Positions 13,346 through 25,573 of a stretch of DNA of 64,000 nucleotides are shown here, in pieces. Below the pieces are notes generated by a model. That model searched no databases. It was not told the DNA's origin and saw nothing but the letters and a program-made list of their open reading frames with translations. The position numbers and the translations under genes were made by a program. How positions within the stretch are numbered: the first letter of the stretch is position 1; the number at the start of each line of letters is the position of its first letter. The stretch is from Gyromitra esculenta. Lineage: Eukaryota > Ascomycota > Pezizomycetes > Pezizales > Discinaceae. The stretch covers positions 2,108,001 through 2,172,000 of the forward strand of contig JBCAML010000003.1 in NCBI GenBank assembly GCA_038503075.1, given 5' to 3'.

Positions 13346-15756
13346 TTAAGGGAAGACTGGTTCGGGCTCACCGTCTACGCATGTTGTAATAATTGAGTCT
13401 TCCCGGAAAATAACTTGGGTGAGATGTTCCGGATCGATCACTTTTGACTGTGTAGGGTGAGCCTAGCCGTTAGCCCCAACACCATCCGCTGAAAAATCCG
13501 AGTTTCAGCTAAGTGGTTGCCTAGCGTCGGAAAAACTTTTATGATAAGGATAAGGACTTGGACTTGCCATGATCGGTGGTAAAACGGCAGTCCGTGCACG
13601 CTCAGAGACAGGATGGACCACAATTCCATCATCTCCCTCATCTTGAACCGAGGTAGTGATGTTGGAATCCGATCTTAACCTGCCTGATAAGCTTTCCGCT
13701 TGTATTCTACCAGTTGGTGATTGATGGTTATAGGAAGACATGCTTCCTCGATGTTGGATTGTTGCCTGTAATAAATGACCAAGCCACACACGTCAGAGCC
13801 CTAACCCGTTGAACAAAAAAACGAATGAAGTGAATACATGTAGAGTAGTCGCGATAACAAAAAAAAAAAATAGATAGGAAAAGCACGGGCCGTACCGCTT
13901 TTGGCTTGTGAAGCATCCCAACACTGAAATCCCAGAGTAATAATCTGCAATCATTCCCAACGCTCCCAAACCGATATGTGCGATCATCACACCGCCAGGG
14001 GTCAAATGCAACACTAGTAACCCAGGAATGGTGTCCTTCGCATCGTGCAACTATGCGGTGTTCGTCAAAAGACCATATAGAAACAAGGTCATCTTGACCC
14101 CCTGTTACCACATATTTCCCATCTGGAGACCAACAAACGCACGTCAAACCACCGTAGTAGCTGCTGTATACATCCAATAACCTGCACAACGTAAACATCG
14201 TGTCATCACAAATTAAGATCTTGGAACCTACTTTTCCTTTACGAAGTTGATAACTCTTAAACACTGATCTTCTGAAACCACTGCGATATGCCCACGGTCT
14301 GGCGAAAACGATAAGGCTGTAACAGCACTCTTAGAGACCGACCAATATGACACGGGGTTTGTCCGTTGGTTTTTAGACTTGACCGACTTTTTCACTGCAA
14401 AATATTTCATAAGGCTAGCTGTCCCATTAGCAGCGGCAGCTTTTTCTGCTATTCCAGTGGCATCTGGTCCCTCCTCAGGCACAAATAACGCATCTTCTTT
14501 CTCCTTATCATAGACTACCAAAGAACCATCCTGGTGTGCAGCAAGAAATAGATTCTCTGATTCTGGCAGCCATTTAATATCAGTGACTGCATGTGAGTTT
14601 ATCATCCCCTGATAGACAAAAGTCGAAGTTCAATCAGTAAATGGGTCAATCCCTCTTTCGAAGGTATAGCTGGGTGGTAGGATCTTCACATTCTTGTTCA
14701 ACCTTGCATACTTATTCGACATTGGATCAAACCAGATTATATCTCCACTTGAGAAGCCAATAATTAGATCTATGTGACTAGCACTTCTCGTGAGTAAGTT
14801 GACATCATGGCAAAGTGGATGTGCCTTGGTGAAGAGGATTTTCGACAAAGGTTCTTGCTACAAGAAACGAAATATGAGTCTTTAAATCTTTAACGTCTTT
14901 TTCTCTCGATAGTGGTATGAAAAAATTGAACCTTGTTTGCAGAATCCATATCCAACCAGTTAAAGGCCCGGTTAATATTTGCAAAAACAAATAGATCCTC
15001 CGAATTTCTGTCAACTAGTCTTTTGGCCAGGCTTTCATGTGGGATTATTCTTGAGACGAAGGTGGAGTTATTCTTCGCGATGTTATTCTTCGGTTTCTTC
15101 CTCTTTGCGGCGTCTTTCCCAGTGGCTGATAGTGATGCATTTCCTCCTCCAAATTTCCCTGTCTGTATTGGTGTCGCACCATCACGTGACGTACTACTCC
15201 CTGAACCTGCTTTTCCAACTGAGCTTTGGTCATCAGTATCACCAGATGTCCTAGAATCATTTTCTTGATTCTCTTTGCTTGCCGATACTGTCGGATTACG
15301 ATATAGGTGCGATGGTGGACTGCGGTATTTAATCGATACCAAAGAGAGTTTTGTACCAGCAACAATAGGTTGGGGAGCGGTGCTAAGGGGATTGAGGTTG
15401 GTGATAGGAGCTTCTGAAGGGTGGGGAGGAGGGGTTGCGAGGAATATATCTTCTTTTAGCGTATATGTTCCTGTAAAGTTAATCGTAATTTGTCAGTGTT
15501 GGTATCGAAGTTTACATGACCCTCGGAAGTAAACCGATCTCAGGATTAAGTCCGATTTCGGGAGTAAGCCCGATTCCTCTAATCTAAAAACTACTCGAAA
15601 CGAACCTTCACCAACAGAAAACTGGTATTCGGGACCTGTAGGATGAGAAATCGTATTATTTGTCTCGATGATTGGAACAGATCCGGGCATCCCTGAACCC
15701 CATGGGCCGGCGCCCGTGCCCGGGTATCGTGGGGGTGGTGGTGGTAACACGAACAT
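13346..15756 (-). CDS. creC: WD40 catabolite-repression protein CreC
   Basis: Seven exons: 15756-15606, 15470-14932, 14857-14690, 14608-14232, 14181-13896, 13765-13568, 13447-13346 (1821 nt, 606 aa). In Aspergillus, CreC is a WD40 protein that stabilises the deubiquitinase CreB in carbon catabolite repression. The N-terminus [13 protein letters not shown] and the stretch [20 protein letters not shown] are typical. The WD40 region begins near [10 protein letters not shown] and includes [85 protein letters not shown] and [16 protein letters not shown]. Introns 1 and 2 have unusual GTTCGT and GTTCAA donors. The last intron (13448-13567) starts with GC (GCAAGT) and leads to a tail reading [19 protein letters not shown]; without it the protein would stop early. 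One TACATGTA lies in intron 5. The final strand of the last WD repeat is diverged. Confidence 0.93.
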
Positions 15757-16493
15757 CTTGCTAAGCCAGACTTTGGATTATAATTCAAGAAAATCCGTCT
15801 TGAAATTTAGACCAACAGGCGCCGATGAAAAATGATACTTATGAGAAAAATGGGGGGAACAGGAGGAGATGGAGTAGAAGATGGGGAAGGGAATGGGGAA
15901 GGGAATGGGGAAGGTGTGGTCTCACTGACCCAGGCATCTTAGTTCGTGGGGTTGTGGAGTGCATGCATGGGCATTGCGGCTGTATCCAACATCACATAAA
16001 TCGTACCTGACAACCTGCATCTGCCGTGAGAAATGTATGTTTCAAATCTCTAGAACCGTTTTGGCATTTACTTATTCATTTATATATCACCTAAATAGAG
16101 AATCGGCTATCGTTCGCTAGAGTTGTACATAGCCAAAAAATTTAAGCAACCAATATCAAATTTAGCAACGGGTTATGGAAAAGTCCCTGAATACGAACTC
16201 CTCTCTGTTCGGTTTTTACCTCTCTCGTATCGGGGGCTCTAACTTTCCCAGCTGTTACTCTTGATTCCAGCGGGGCCAACACCACAATTCATTGCTCAAC
16301 CAAGAATAATTAGTATTTAGAAGTACGTGTAAATTTCATTACTGTCGAGCGCTGTTGTTGGCTCTCGATAAGAAATTTGTTACGGATAGGTAGCACTTAA
16401 GCACTTGACAGGTGTATGGGATTATCTCATAAACTATCACTCAAGAATAAATAGTATATTTTATGCATAAACAGATCGCTATATAGTACGGAT
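15757..16493. other. creC promoter / gem1 3' region
   Basis: The 737-bp space separates creC and gem1, both on the minus strand. A G/A-rich imperfect tandem (GGGGAAGGGAAT units) lies around 15878-15912, close upstream of creC. No coding sequence is seen. Confidence 0.4.
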
Positions 16494-19397
16494 CTACCCT
16501 GGGTTGGACTTCTTCCACATAAAGAATAATGTTAGTATAGTACAGGCTGCATACATCTCATTAGAAGCCGGTCTTGGTAGAATACCTAAGCAGTAAAAAG
16601 GGTAGGCAAATTAACTTACTTGTAACTCCTGCTGCAATATACATATTTGTTCTGTCAACAGGCTCCGGTTCTGTCCTAGGAGATGCTGTGTTTGGAGATA
16701 AGGCAGCTTCCGCAATCTGCATCCATCGTCAGAAATATACCCTCTGTATAGAACATTCCCCTCCGGGAAAAGTGGGGCCCTCAGTGAGATATTTTGGCTC
16801 TCAGTGAAACGCCCAAAACCATGCAGAAGTATCACAAAGGGCCCTGTCTTTCGGGGTTGGGTTGTTTTAGTACTCTTGAAACTTACCGTAACAAATAGCT
16901 CCGAGATTGAGGCCCAAGCTGCACTAACATGCAGAGGAGCTGACATCCCGATTTCTCGCGTGTAAACATCTGGTTGAGTTTCTGCCCTCTGTGTAGTCTT
17001 ATCCAAGTCCGCCTTTAGGGCTGCATAGACGGCTGGCAATTCATCTAGCTGAGGGTATCGATTCTGTACGCCAGTTAGTATGCTAAACTTGTGTGATAAA
17101 TTGTCGATCGTACCCGTAAATCGACAATGTGCGAAAAGCTATCAGGATCTGATGAGTCATATGTGTAGCAAACGACATCGCAAGCATTCAGCTTTGCTTC
17201 ATTCTCTAATATTGCCGGTTCTAGTTCCCCTAGTTCCTCGAGCTAACGTTTCTGTCAATTAGATGAAATACATCAGTGCCTTTAGTGATTCCTACAATTA
17301 GATAGCATTGTTTCCCTCCTTGAAGCTCCACGCTATTAACGGCTGCTCGTGGTTTAATTGTTGGATGGTATGTTGAACTGAGCGCTCTGTTTAGGAAGGC
17401 GTCCAAAATAGAGCTCTTCCCGCTTCCGCTCGCCCCCAGAACATAACAAAGGACCACGTTCCTTTCGACCTTTCCTTGCCTTCGTCGTTTCTTCCTTGGC
17501 TTCGTAAGCTTTAATGCTGCCGTTGTCCCGCCTTTCTCCCCACTTTCGAAGCCTAGATATGCCAAATATGCAAGTGTCGTTTTCGGATCCTGATAAGTTG
17601 TCATACTCCACTGAGCCAACCATCCCTGTAGGGTTATGTGTCCGGCTTCGGAACGCACAGTTGAGGAAGGAAATGAAGATTCGATCCAAGGTGCCGGGAG
17701 ACCAGGAGTGGGGGCAAATAGAGCAGAAAGTTCGTCGCCATTTAGACCACCATCGTTATCTTTATCAAACAGAAGAAAGAGATCTACGAAGAAGCGGTAA
17801 CCTAAGGGAGAAAGCTCTGCAGAAGAGTTGAGAGGAACCTCAAACCTGAAAATGACCGAGAGATTAGTACGACCAGGAAAGAACTAAAAGAATATCATCC
17901 AGGGGAAAATATCGCACTTAGGTTGTAAGAAGCTATCTTTCAAGCTTAAACTATCTGTATAGTTGAAAGTGCGAAGGATGGTCCATACGGTTTCGTGTCG
18001 TCCCTTCACTGCAAATATTTTATTTAGCAGTATGAAACCCTTCTCGGTAATCCCCTCCTCTGTTGCGGAGCCCATAGAAACTCCTTGGATCAAAACCTTT
18101 ACCTCCTCAAGCTCTTCGGGGGCTAATGTTTTATCAAAGCATTTTTTCTGTGCGAAAAATTAGCATAGGGTTAGGGTTGGTGGTCACTTATGCCTTCTAC
18201 CTGAAACTCTTGGATCTCGAAATCGTTCAAAAAACCATCTTGATCTTTATCACATAAGACTGTAAAGTGGAGTATTAGTGTAAGACACCCAGCAGTCAGG
18301 GGGAAAAATATTGCTAACAGAAGATACGCTGAAGCGCTGCCACAGCAGCTGGTTTAAGATTCTAAATCCTCAGGAGTTAAGAAGGCTTTCTATCAGATGG
18401 ATGCGTTAATTTCTAGTAAACACACCTGTTCCTTGGTATCATAAAGCGGTGCAATTGGGTGCGTGACTGCCTTCTGACAGAGGTAAAATAGCTTTATTCC
18501 GAATACCCTTGGTCAGCACTACCTCAAAGTCTAACTAGATTTTAGTAAACCCACCTCGTTAATGTTTTTCTGCTCTTTAGCGCTGGCCCTAATACAGGAA
18601 TCGATTTCCTAGATCTGCGTCAATCAGATATTCTACGTTTGATATTTCTCCAGGAATAACCTTAAATTCAAGCATGATAGGCATCATTTCTTCCTCAGGA
18701 TCGACATCGGGAGAGAGATCACTCTTGTTTGCACATAAAACCACCGGAAGCTACTAAAGCCGTCAGTTGCTATACCCCGGCACGTTTAGCATTGGCTATT
18801 GACATTTACTCCTAGGCTCCGAAAAAATGGAAGCCTTTTATCGGGTAATTGTAAGCTCTCCTACTTGTTTGAGTGTGTGGAAATAGACCAACCAGAATAG
18901 AGAAACTCGCTCATAGCTCTAGAAAACGTAAGCATGATACATCACAAAAGACAGAATAGGGAAAAAGTCTGGCAGACATAATGGTCTGAGTACACTAGAC
19001 ATATCACATTAGATCTTCGTATCTCTTTTCGCAAGGTATTCCGTTCTTGGGGAAGAGCTATATGCGGACCGTAGCTTCAGTTTATTGTTTCTTCTTCAAT
19101 CTACAGGTTGTCTGGATTGGTCTTTTTTATTTCAAGGTATCAGATAACATACCAGTAGTGTCGACAATTGTGGTAGTGATATTTTCAGGAGCCCCTATGG
19201 TAATTGCGGGGAGCACTGGCTGGATCTTGCTCGTAACGAAGATATCCTTAACCAACGAGGTTATCAGCGAAGATTTTCCCGTACCTATTGATTTGCGCGA
19301 TAGAGCCAATTAGTCCTTGGAAGTTTAGAATTACGGCTTAGCTGAGGGGTAAGCTACCTTCGTCTCCACACACCACTATCCGAACTGTATCTGCCAT
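16494..19397 (-). CDS. gem1: mitochondrial Rho GTPase Gem1/Miro
   Basis: Sixteen exons, read downward from 19397: 19397-19358, 19284-19153, 19057-18978, 18918-18893, 18834-18804, 18750-18661, 18608-18555, 18491-18426, 18361-18319, 18259-18201, 18147-17918, 17845-17296, 17242-17114, 17063-16887, 16716-16620, 16546-16494 (1857 nt, 618 aa). Gem1 is a tail-anchored outer-membrane GTPase of mitochondria and part of the yeast ERMES contact site. GTPase 1 has the P-loop GDEGTGKSS (residues 11-19) and the NKSD motif (CANKSDLS). EF-hand 1 is [12 protein letters not shown] and EF-hand 2 is [12 protein letters not shown]. GTPase 2 has the P-loop GASGSGKSS. The tail has one membrane span ([19 protein letters not shown]) followed by KKSNPG. 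For the last intron, the nearer acceptor at 16586 would leave a 34-nt intron; the acceptor at 16547 gives 73 nt and an uninterrupted span, so I chose it. Several donors are atypical (GTCTGC, GTTGGT, GTCAAT, GTTATT). Confidence 0.93.
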
Positions 19398-22300
19398 AGC
19401 TTCTCGGTATGGAGGTGCGAAGTGGACACCTTGGGTATCGAGGTTGAGGAGAGGTGTTTCGACCCAGAGCTGTTGTCACCCTCGTGCTACCACGCTTGCA
19501 ATGTAACAGAGCCGCGTGATTATTTAAGCGCCAAGTTTTTTGCTGCACCAAATACTTATATAAATAAGGTCGCTAAAAATTAATATTTTTGACAGACAGA
19601 ACATAGCGTAAGTAGATAACAAATCTAAAAACATGCCTCATAGCCCTAGAAGCCGCAGCACATGGCGAACACCCCAACCGTTGTTGAATATGCTTCCGAG
19701 TGACTTCCTTTGAGTCAATCCTAATCAAACCCCTTTGTTTTTATTGTTGTTTATTCATTAGGTACATTCAACCCGTAGGTTATGGTACTCTAAGCAAACC
19801 CCCCAGACCCCATTAAAGGAAGAAAATCGTGCTTCATCCATCAATTATCCCGATCCAATTATTCCACAGTTTCTTGGTTTTAAAATATATATGCAACTGA
19901 ATATTTCAATGTTATACACAGCCGCCCAGATCATGGGGATTGGGAACTTTAACAGCGTCTTATCGCTCATCTTTAAATTTCACTGGCATTCTCAATACGA
20001 TAGACAGACTGGTAAAGGTAACCAAATGCTCCGGCTTTCTCTAGAATACTGTAAGTTTCTTCAAAAATACTTCTCGTGCCATACCCCACACCAAAGAGGT
20101 ACCTGGTCTAAAACTAGACACCCGCTGGCTACGACTCCCCCCCTCACGGGGCCAGAGGAATATATCTGAGGTCACTAATTATAGTGTTTCCAAAACCGCG
20201 CTGTATCGTTCTTTAAGATATATATTTGCTTATGCAGAAATACAGCCAAAAAAATACTATTTTAAAGTCAGGCCCTATTAACATTATTCAACCACAAACC
20301 GTCACTCGTTTAACTTTAAGACAAGCGTGTTGAATAAAATGATTATTCGTGATGCTCAGTAGTCCGGTAAAGTAGTAAAGAGAAAACAGAATAGAAGAAC
20401 GGGGGGAAGCCCCCATATATATAGTCCTGATAGACCCACATAAACCGGTTTATGGCGGGTTCTTTAGGCGCCGAATAGATCGGCCCGAATAACCCCCATT
20501 AGTAGCCTTCCGATGACATACCACTAGGAAGCCTACATGTATAGATATATTCCATATATCCAACAAAGCGTATTGCAAATATCGTGAATGGGAAATAGTA
20601 GGAAATCACTTAACTATAATTAACGTTCCTAGCCTTGGGAAATCACTGTTAACAATGCAATCAATTGCAAATCCCAACACCCATACCCTGATTCCTTAGC
20701 TACCAATAGCCAGAATCGCCAACCTCATACTTACAGCCTACAAAGCTTAACACATATCCCCACATGCATCGATACATCAGCAGAGTTTCACTTACGCCCC
20801 AAAAGCCCAGAACATGAGAATGAGGATGATAGAAAATTTACAAATTCGAAGATTGCAAAGTTTGGCTAAGTAATGCACCAGGGTCAACAGTATCATTTTT
20901 CCGCAAAGTACCCCGCCTGTCCCGCAACTATCGTTGCTTTCCTGTTTCTTCTTCCAGTAGGATTCAAACAAATTACTGTATAAATATCTAGTTGCATATA
21001 TACCCCGCCAAACCAATCCGTTGACTCGGGATGGCCATGGGGGACCCATCCCCTCAGCCACAAAAGTGTTCCCTGCTCATGTAGATAGTTATTCTTCGAT
21101 TACCTAAGAGTAGGAGGTATGGGTTCCTTTACCCGTATAAGTAACACACATTCCATCACCCTTATATACTTAGGTGGAATAGAAAATAGACTTTGTATAG
21201 TGCACTTCGCTAACGAGCGCGTCGTACGTTTATCGAGAGTATCTGCTTCTGAGTTGCGTTAGCTTTCTAGTTGAAACATCTGAATTAGTCAACTCACACA
21301 CCCAACAAATAACAAGGTGCGGCTTCCACAATCCAGGTGCATCTCGGAAAGTATTGGCTGGATGTAAATACCTTGCTTTTAGGAAATCACCACACTCGTT
21401 TCTTTGTGCACCAAGCTAAAATACCACGTCCACAGATAAAATGACTCGCGCCTAGATCAGCAGATGCAACTCGAGAAAGAGGGATAAATTTTATTATATA
21501 ATCACGCCCAAAACAAGCACTAAACCAAGAAATGTGTTGGATACATGTAGCTAAGAATCTAGCTAGAACTTACATCTAGTTGTGCTATGGGCGTATCCTA
21601 CAACGCCCCTGCAGACAAATAGCTACACTTGCGTATACAAGAAAGGGATGTAAATAAATGCAAGATGGCTCACGTATCTATATAGATACTGGTTTCACAG
21701 GATAAGCTGCGTTCAAGTAGTCTATACCCACCTTCTAGTCTTGTTTCTAGAGGTCCAAGTAACCTATTTCAAACTGAACCAACCCCACTCAAAGATTTTC
21801 AGCCTCGTAATGCAAGATATGCGGATCCTGAAATCGTGCATTAGGGCGATCTAGATTATCTATTTATATCGAGTGATATTATGTGATACTAAATATCCCC
21901 AGCCAAGCTTAGGCTATAGTAGAATACATGTATATGCGATACGGTACATGTAAATAATTTGTAAACGCTAGAGTTTGAAAATAGAAGGGAAACTCGAAAC
22001 TCGAAACTAAATCATCAAACTCAGGTTTAATCATATAGACAAATATGAACAGAGATGATAATAGTTTACAAATGAAGATAAAAGTTACAGCAGGACTCTA
22101 CATAAAATATAAGTCTCGTATGAAATGAAAATGAAAATGCCAAGGGAAAAGGCAAACTTAAGAAATGATACAGACCGGAGGACCCATTCTGTAATATGAT
22201 CTGATATTCTCATTTTCTCGAACAAAAAAAAAGCCCATCCACCAACTCCACTATCACCTGCCTGTCCGGACAGAGAGAGGCACATACCACCGTACAATAC

Positions 22301-22442
22301 AGATAGAACAGACAGACAGACCATACAGATATGCAAACCGTAAAAAAATATAGAAAGAAACCCATCCTCGTGCATAAAGCCCATTTGTAAAGAAAGCCCA
22401 CCACACATTTATCCCAGAAGCCTTAATTCCAGCATCTCCTGG
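19398..22442. other. 3-kb AT-rich gap
   Basis: No supported gene is seen. The stretch contains four TACATGTA palindromes (20534, 21542, 21925, 21945) and a 16-bp perfect palindrome at about 20443-20458 (CATAAACCGGTTTATG). The lower part should be the 3' UTR of the Zds gene and the upper part the gem1 promoter. Confidence 0.4.
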
Positions 22443-25400
22443 TCACCACATATCATCACTCCCACTTCTGTCGTGGCTGGCTGTGTGTCCCCCACCGCCT
22501 CCTCCTCCTCTACTACTACCAGAGGAGTGATGGTGCTTCGATGAAGGCCCTCCTCCGCTGCTATTTTGTTCCGATCTTCGTGATTCAGGGTAGTCGTGGT
22601 GGCTGTTACCGTTCTCTTGCCTATCGCGTCGCGAGGCTCTGGACTGGGGTCTGCTATCGCTTTCGTTGCCGCTGCCATCTGTGTATTCATACATCTGCGA
22701 GTCATCCACATAATCGTTGCCGCCCTTTGAAGATGCCTAAAGTCACCCAACAAAATTAAAATTCTAGGCCCTTCCATCTCACTCACTCGCATAAGATTAA
22801 GTTTGAAACTCACGTCTTCGTACTGATAGTACTGATTCCCCTGCGGCTCCGCCTGCTGCTGGCTCTGTTGCTGATGCTGGCTCTCCCGAGCCTGTTTTTC
22901 GCGATGGCGCTCCTCGCGACTCGGCGACTGGCTTATTGTAGCCTGCTGCACTAGGTGCGGCTGCGTTTGTTGGACTTTTGCAAGATACGAATACATGAAG
23001 TTACTCAATAATACTTGCTGATGTAGGGGTCTCCGTGGATTCGCGAGCTTTAGATGCGAAAGCCGGTAGATGGCCCGCTCGATATGTATTGGAAATCGGG
23101 TATAATAGAAGTTCTGAAGCTGCTGTTCACGAGAGGGATCTGGAGACGGATTTCTAGACGAGCTGCCCTTTTGTTTATGAGAAGTCTCGCCCCCAGATTT
23201 CTTTCGCGAACTCCCGAAGAATGACAACAGTCCTCCCGACTCTTTCTCCTTCTTCTCTTCCCCTCGAGATTTGCGTTCCTTCTCATGCTTCTCGTCCGTC
23301 TTGACTCCAACCGGATCAACAGTTATCACTTTCCCAGTATTACCTAGGTCGATCGACTTTTGGAGGAGATCCAATCGAGTGTTGTCATACTTCTCTGTGG
23401 GTTTTTCCGCTGGTTTGTCGGCTGTTTTAGGTCGCTTCTCCTTCCGCACCTTGTTCTTTTCCTCCCTCTCCCTCCTCTCCTCCTTCTCCTTCTCATGCTT
23501 ATCCCTAGCTTTATGTTCAGAGTCTCCCAATAGCCATCCCCAACTAGATTTACGAGTTGCGGTCTCCCCAGTGCTTCCCGCAGAATCTGGCCTCTTCCTA
23601 TCCTTCGCATCTTTCGCTTCAGGACTAGTGAACGGGACAGGCATAAGTTCATTAGGCTTAGGAGTGCTAGTGGGGACAACCGGTTGTGGTACATCATTCA
23701 CTATTTCGGTCGTAGAACCCCCAAGGGTCTTTACCAATGGCGGCCGTTGTGGCTTCGAAGGCTTAGGCGTCTGTTGGGTAACGGTTTCAAGTGAAGAATG
23801 ACGTTCTGGATGTATTGGCTTTTGTGGTTCTTCTAAAGGTGGGGGCGTCTCTATAATTCGAGGTACTGGAGGTGCAGATTCGCTCACACGAGATCTAGAC
23901 GTGCCTTTCGGTGACGAAGCTCTTCTTTTTTGTTTCGCCGGCGCTGATTTATGTTTGCCTTCTACAATAGTACTTGGCTGTAGAGCCGTAGGCCCGTTAG
24001 GTAGATCATCAAAAGAACTAGAAGGCGATGCAGTGACTGTGACCTTTTTGCTAGCAGGGCGCACCGGCTTCGACGGCTGCCCTTCCGGTCCCTTCGGGTT
24101 GGAGAATTGAGATGGTATTGGAGGTATAGGCTCCGTTGATACCCTTTGCAATCCAAACGGCCCAGGCCTCCCATTTGTTGGGGATGACGTGGAATAGTCT
24201 TCTGTGTCGGTCTCCGAAACCCTTGCCTGCCTTTTCGAAAACGGTACTTTTTCCCCCTTGCGTAAACTCCCTCTCCTATATGTCGTTCTAGTTGACCGCC
24301 GTAGACCAGCACCAGGAGCTGCGGCTGCCAATATCGGCATATCGCCTAAGTAACAATTAGTGAATTCACTTAATATCCAAAAGCTAGTACTATCAGTGGC
24401 CTTACCTTCAGCGTTTCCCCTCCTTTCCACACTTAGCTTCCGCATAAGAGAATTCGGATCGCTCATCAAGTCTTCTAGCTGTAGGTGTGGTGGTCCCTCT
24501 TTTCCCGATCGTCGCCTTTCCAAAGCTTCGGTCCCGTCTCGGTATCCCTTTGCACCCTCTGAGTGATCTATTTGCCTTGACAACATTGACTTCTTCCTTC
24601 GCAATCCAGGGCCGGCCGAGCCTGTTCCATCTGGTGACAAAGACCCATCCCTTTGAGGCCTCCGTATCTCGTTTTTCTTGGCTTCTAAGTAGGCACTGAA
24701 TTCCTTCGGTGCAAGCTCCGGATGTAGCCTGGCTGGTACCCAAAACACGCTTCCTGGATCACCTCCATCATCTGGGGGAGTAGCAGGTACAAAGGTGTTG
24801 AACGACGGCAGGTCGGGATCAGCAGTAGAAGTGACGTCCATAGACATTCGGCGTAGGGCTTGAAGGTTGCTTATTTCCTGAGCCACAGCAGCTGGATCGG
24901 ACTCGTAGTCGGTGTCGTTGAGGGGGAAGAATTGATTAGCAGTTTCACTAGGGGTCCGTGACGGAGATGGAGATCGGTGGGCCAGAGCAGGTGAGCCTGG
25001 CAATAGTTCGTTCCCGCGGGAGCCCCCACCACTACCACCACTCCAATCTTTTCCGGAGCTTCCTGAACCTGTTGTGGAAAACACGGAGCTGTTCCTATTT
25101 TGGACGGGCCGAGAGGAATTCGGATATGCGTCTGCTGGAAGTATGTAGCTTTGTCGTCGTCCCTCTTCATCTATGTATTCGCCATACATATCACCTATAG
25201 CTTCGGTAACATGGTGATCAGGGTCAATGGATAATCGTGAGCCATGGCTAGAGGTGAAGCCTCTAGAGTCGCGTGCCCGCGATGCAGTCTAAGCTAAAAC
25301 ATCAGCATGGGTCGTCACGTTGGAGCCCACCAACCCGGCTACTAAGCCGAAACGAGGAAGCGGGCTTTGGGGGGGGGGAAGGGACTACGGGAGAAAGTTG

Positions 25401-25573
25401 GAGGGTTTAAGAAGGGGCAGAAGCTTATTATTTTTATTGCTTTGGAGGTTGGGGGGGATGGTGGGATGAGATGATGTATACATGTATGATACATGCAAAA
25501 TACGTATAGGGGATGTTGCACTTGGGGCATGTGTTGGTGGTTGCTTGTTCTTCACGCACGCACGCACCTTCAT
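22443..25573 (-). CDS. Zds1/Zds2 family protein (PP2A regulator)
   Basis: Exons: 25573-25568 (tentative), 25288-24406, 24345-22814, 22736-22443 (905 codons with the tentative exon, 904 aa). Yeast Zds1/2 bind PP2A-Cdc55 and control its localisation, mitotic exit and polarity. The diagnostic C-terminal Zds domain is at about residues 700-750 (RFPIHIERAIYRLSHLKLAN, then LHQQVLLSNFMYSYL). An N-terminal conserved block reads SVFWVPARLHPELAPKEFSA. The middle is low-complexity, basic and Pro/Ser-rich. The frame is open above the Met at 25189 (HHVTEAIGDMY) as far as an AG acceptor at 25289; the nearest fitting start is ATGAAG followed by GTGCGT at 25568. The true C-terminus uses the intron 22737-22813 and ends GSDDMW; reading through that intron gives a false tail to 22409. 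The 60-nt intron 24346-24405 lacks stops. Confidence 0.85.

Noticed and set aside
16586..16619. A 34-nt last intron in gem1 (acceptor CTGCTTAG)
   Set aside because: Too short for this gene set, and it would interrupt the membrane span. The acceptor giving 73 nt restores a continuous tail anchor.
18165..18182. Two TTAGGG-like telomeric units
   Set aside because: Only two units, inside a gem1 intron. Chance or a trivial remnant.
22409..22736. The open frame of the Zds gene continuing to 22409
   Set aside because: It reads through the intron 22737-22813. Splicing GTGAGT to TTTAG gives a different frame ending GSDDMW at 22443, with sensible Ser/Gly-rich sequence.
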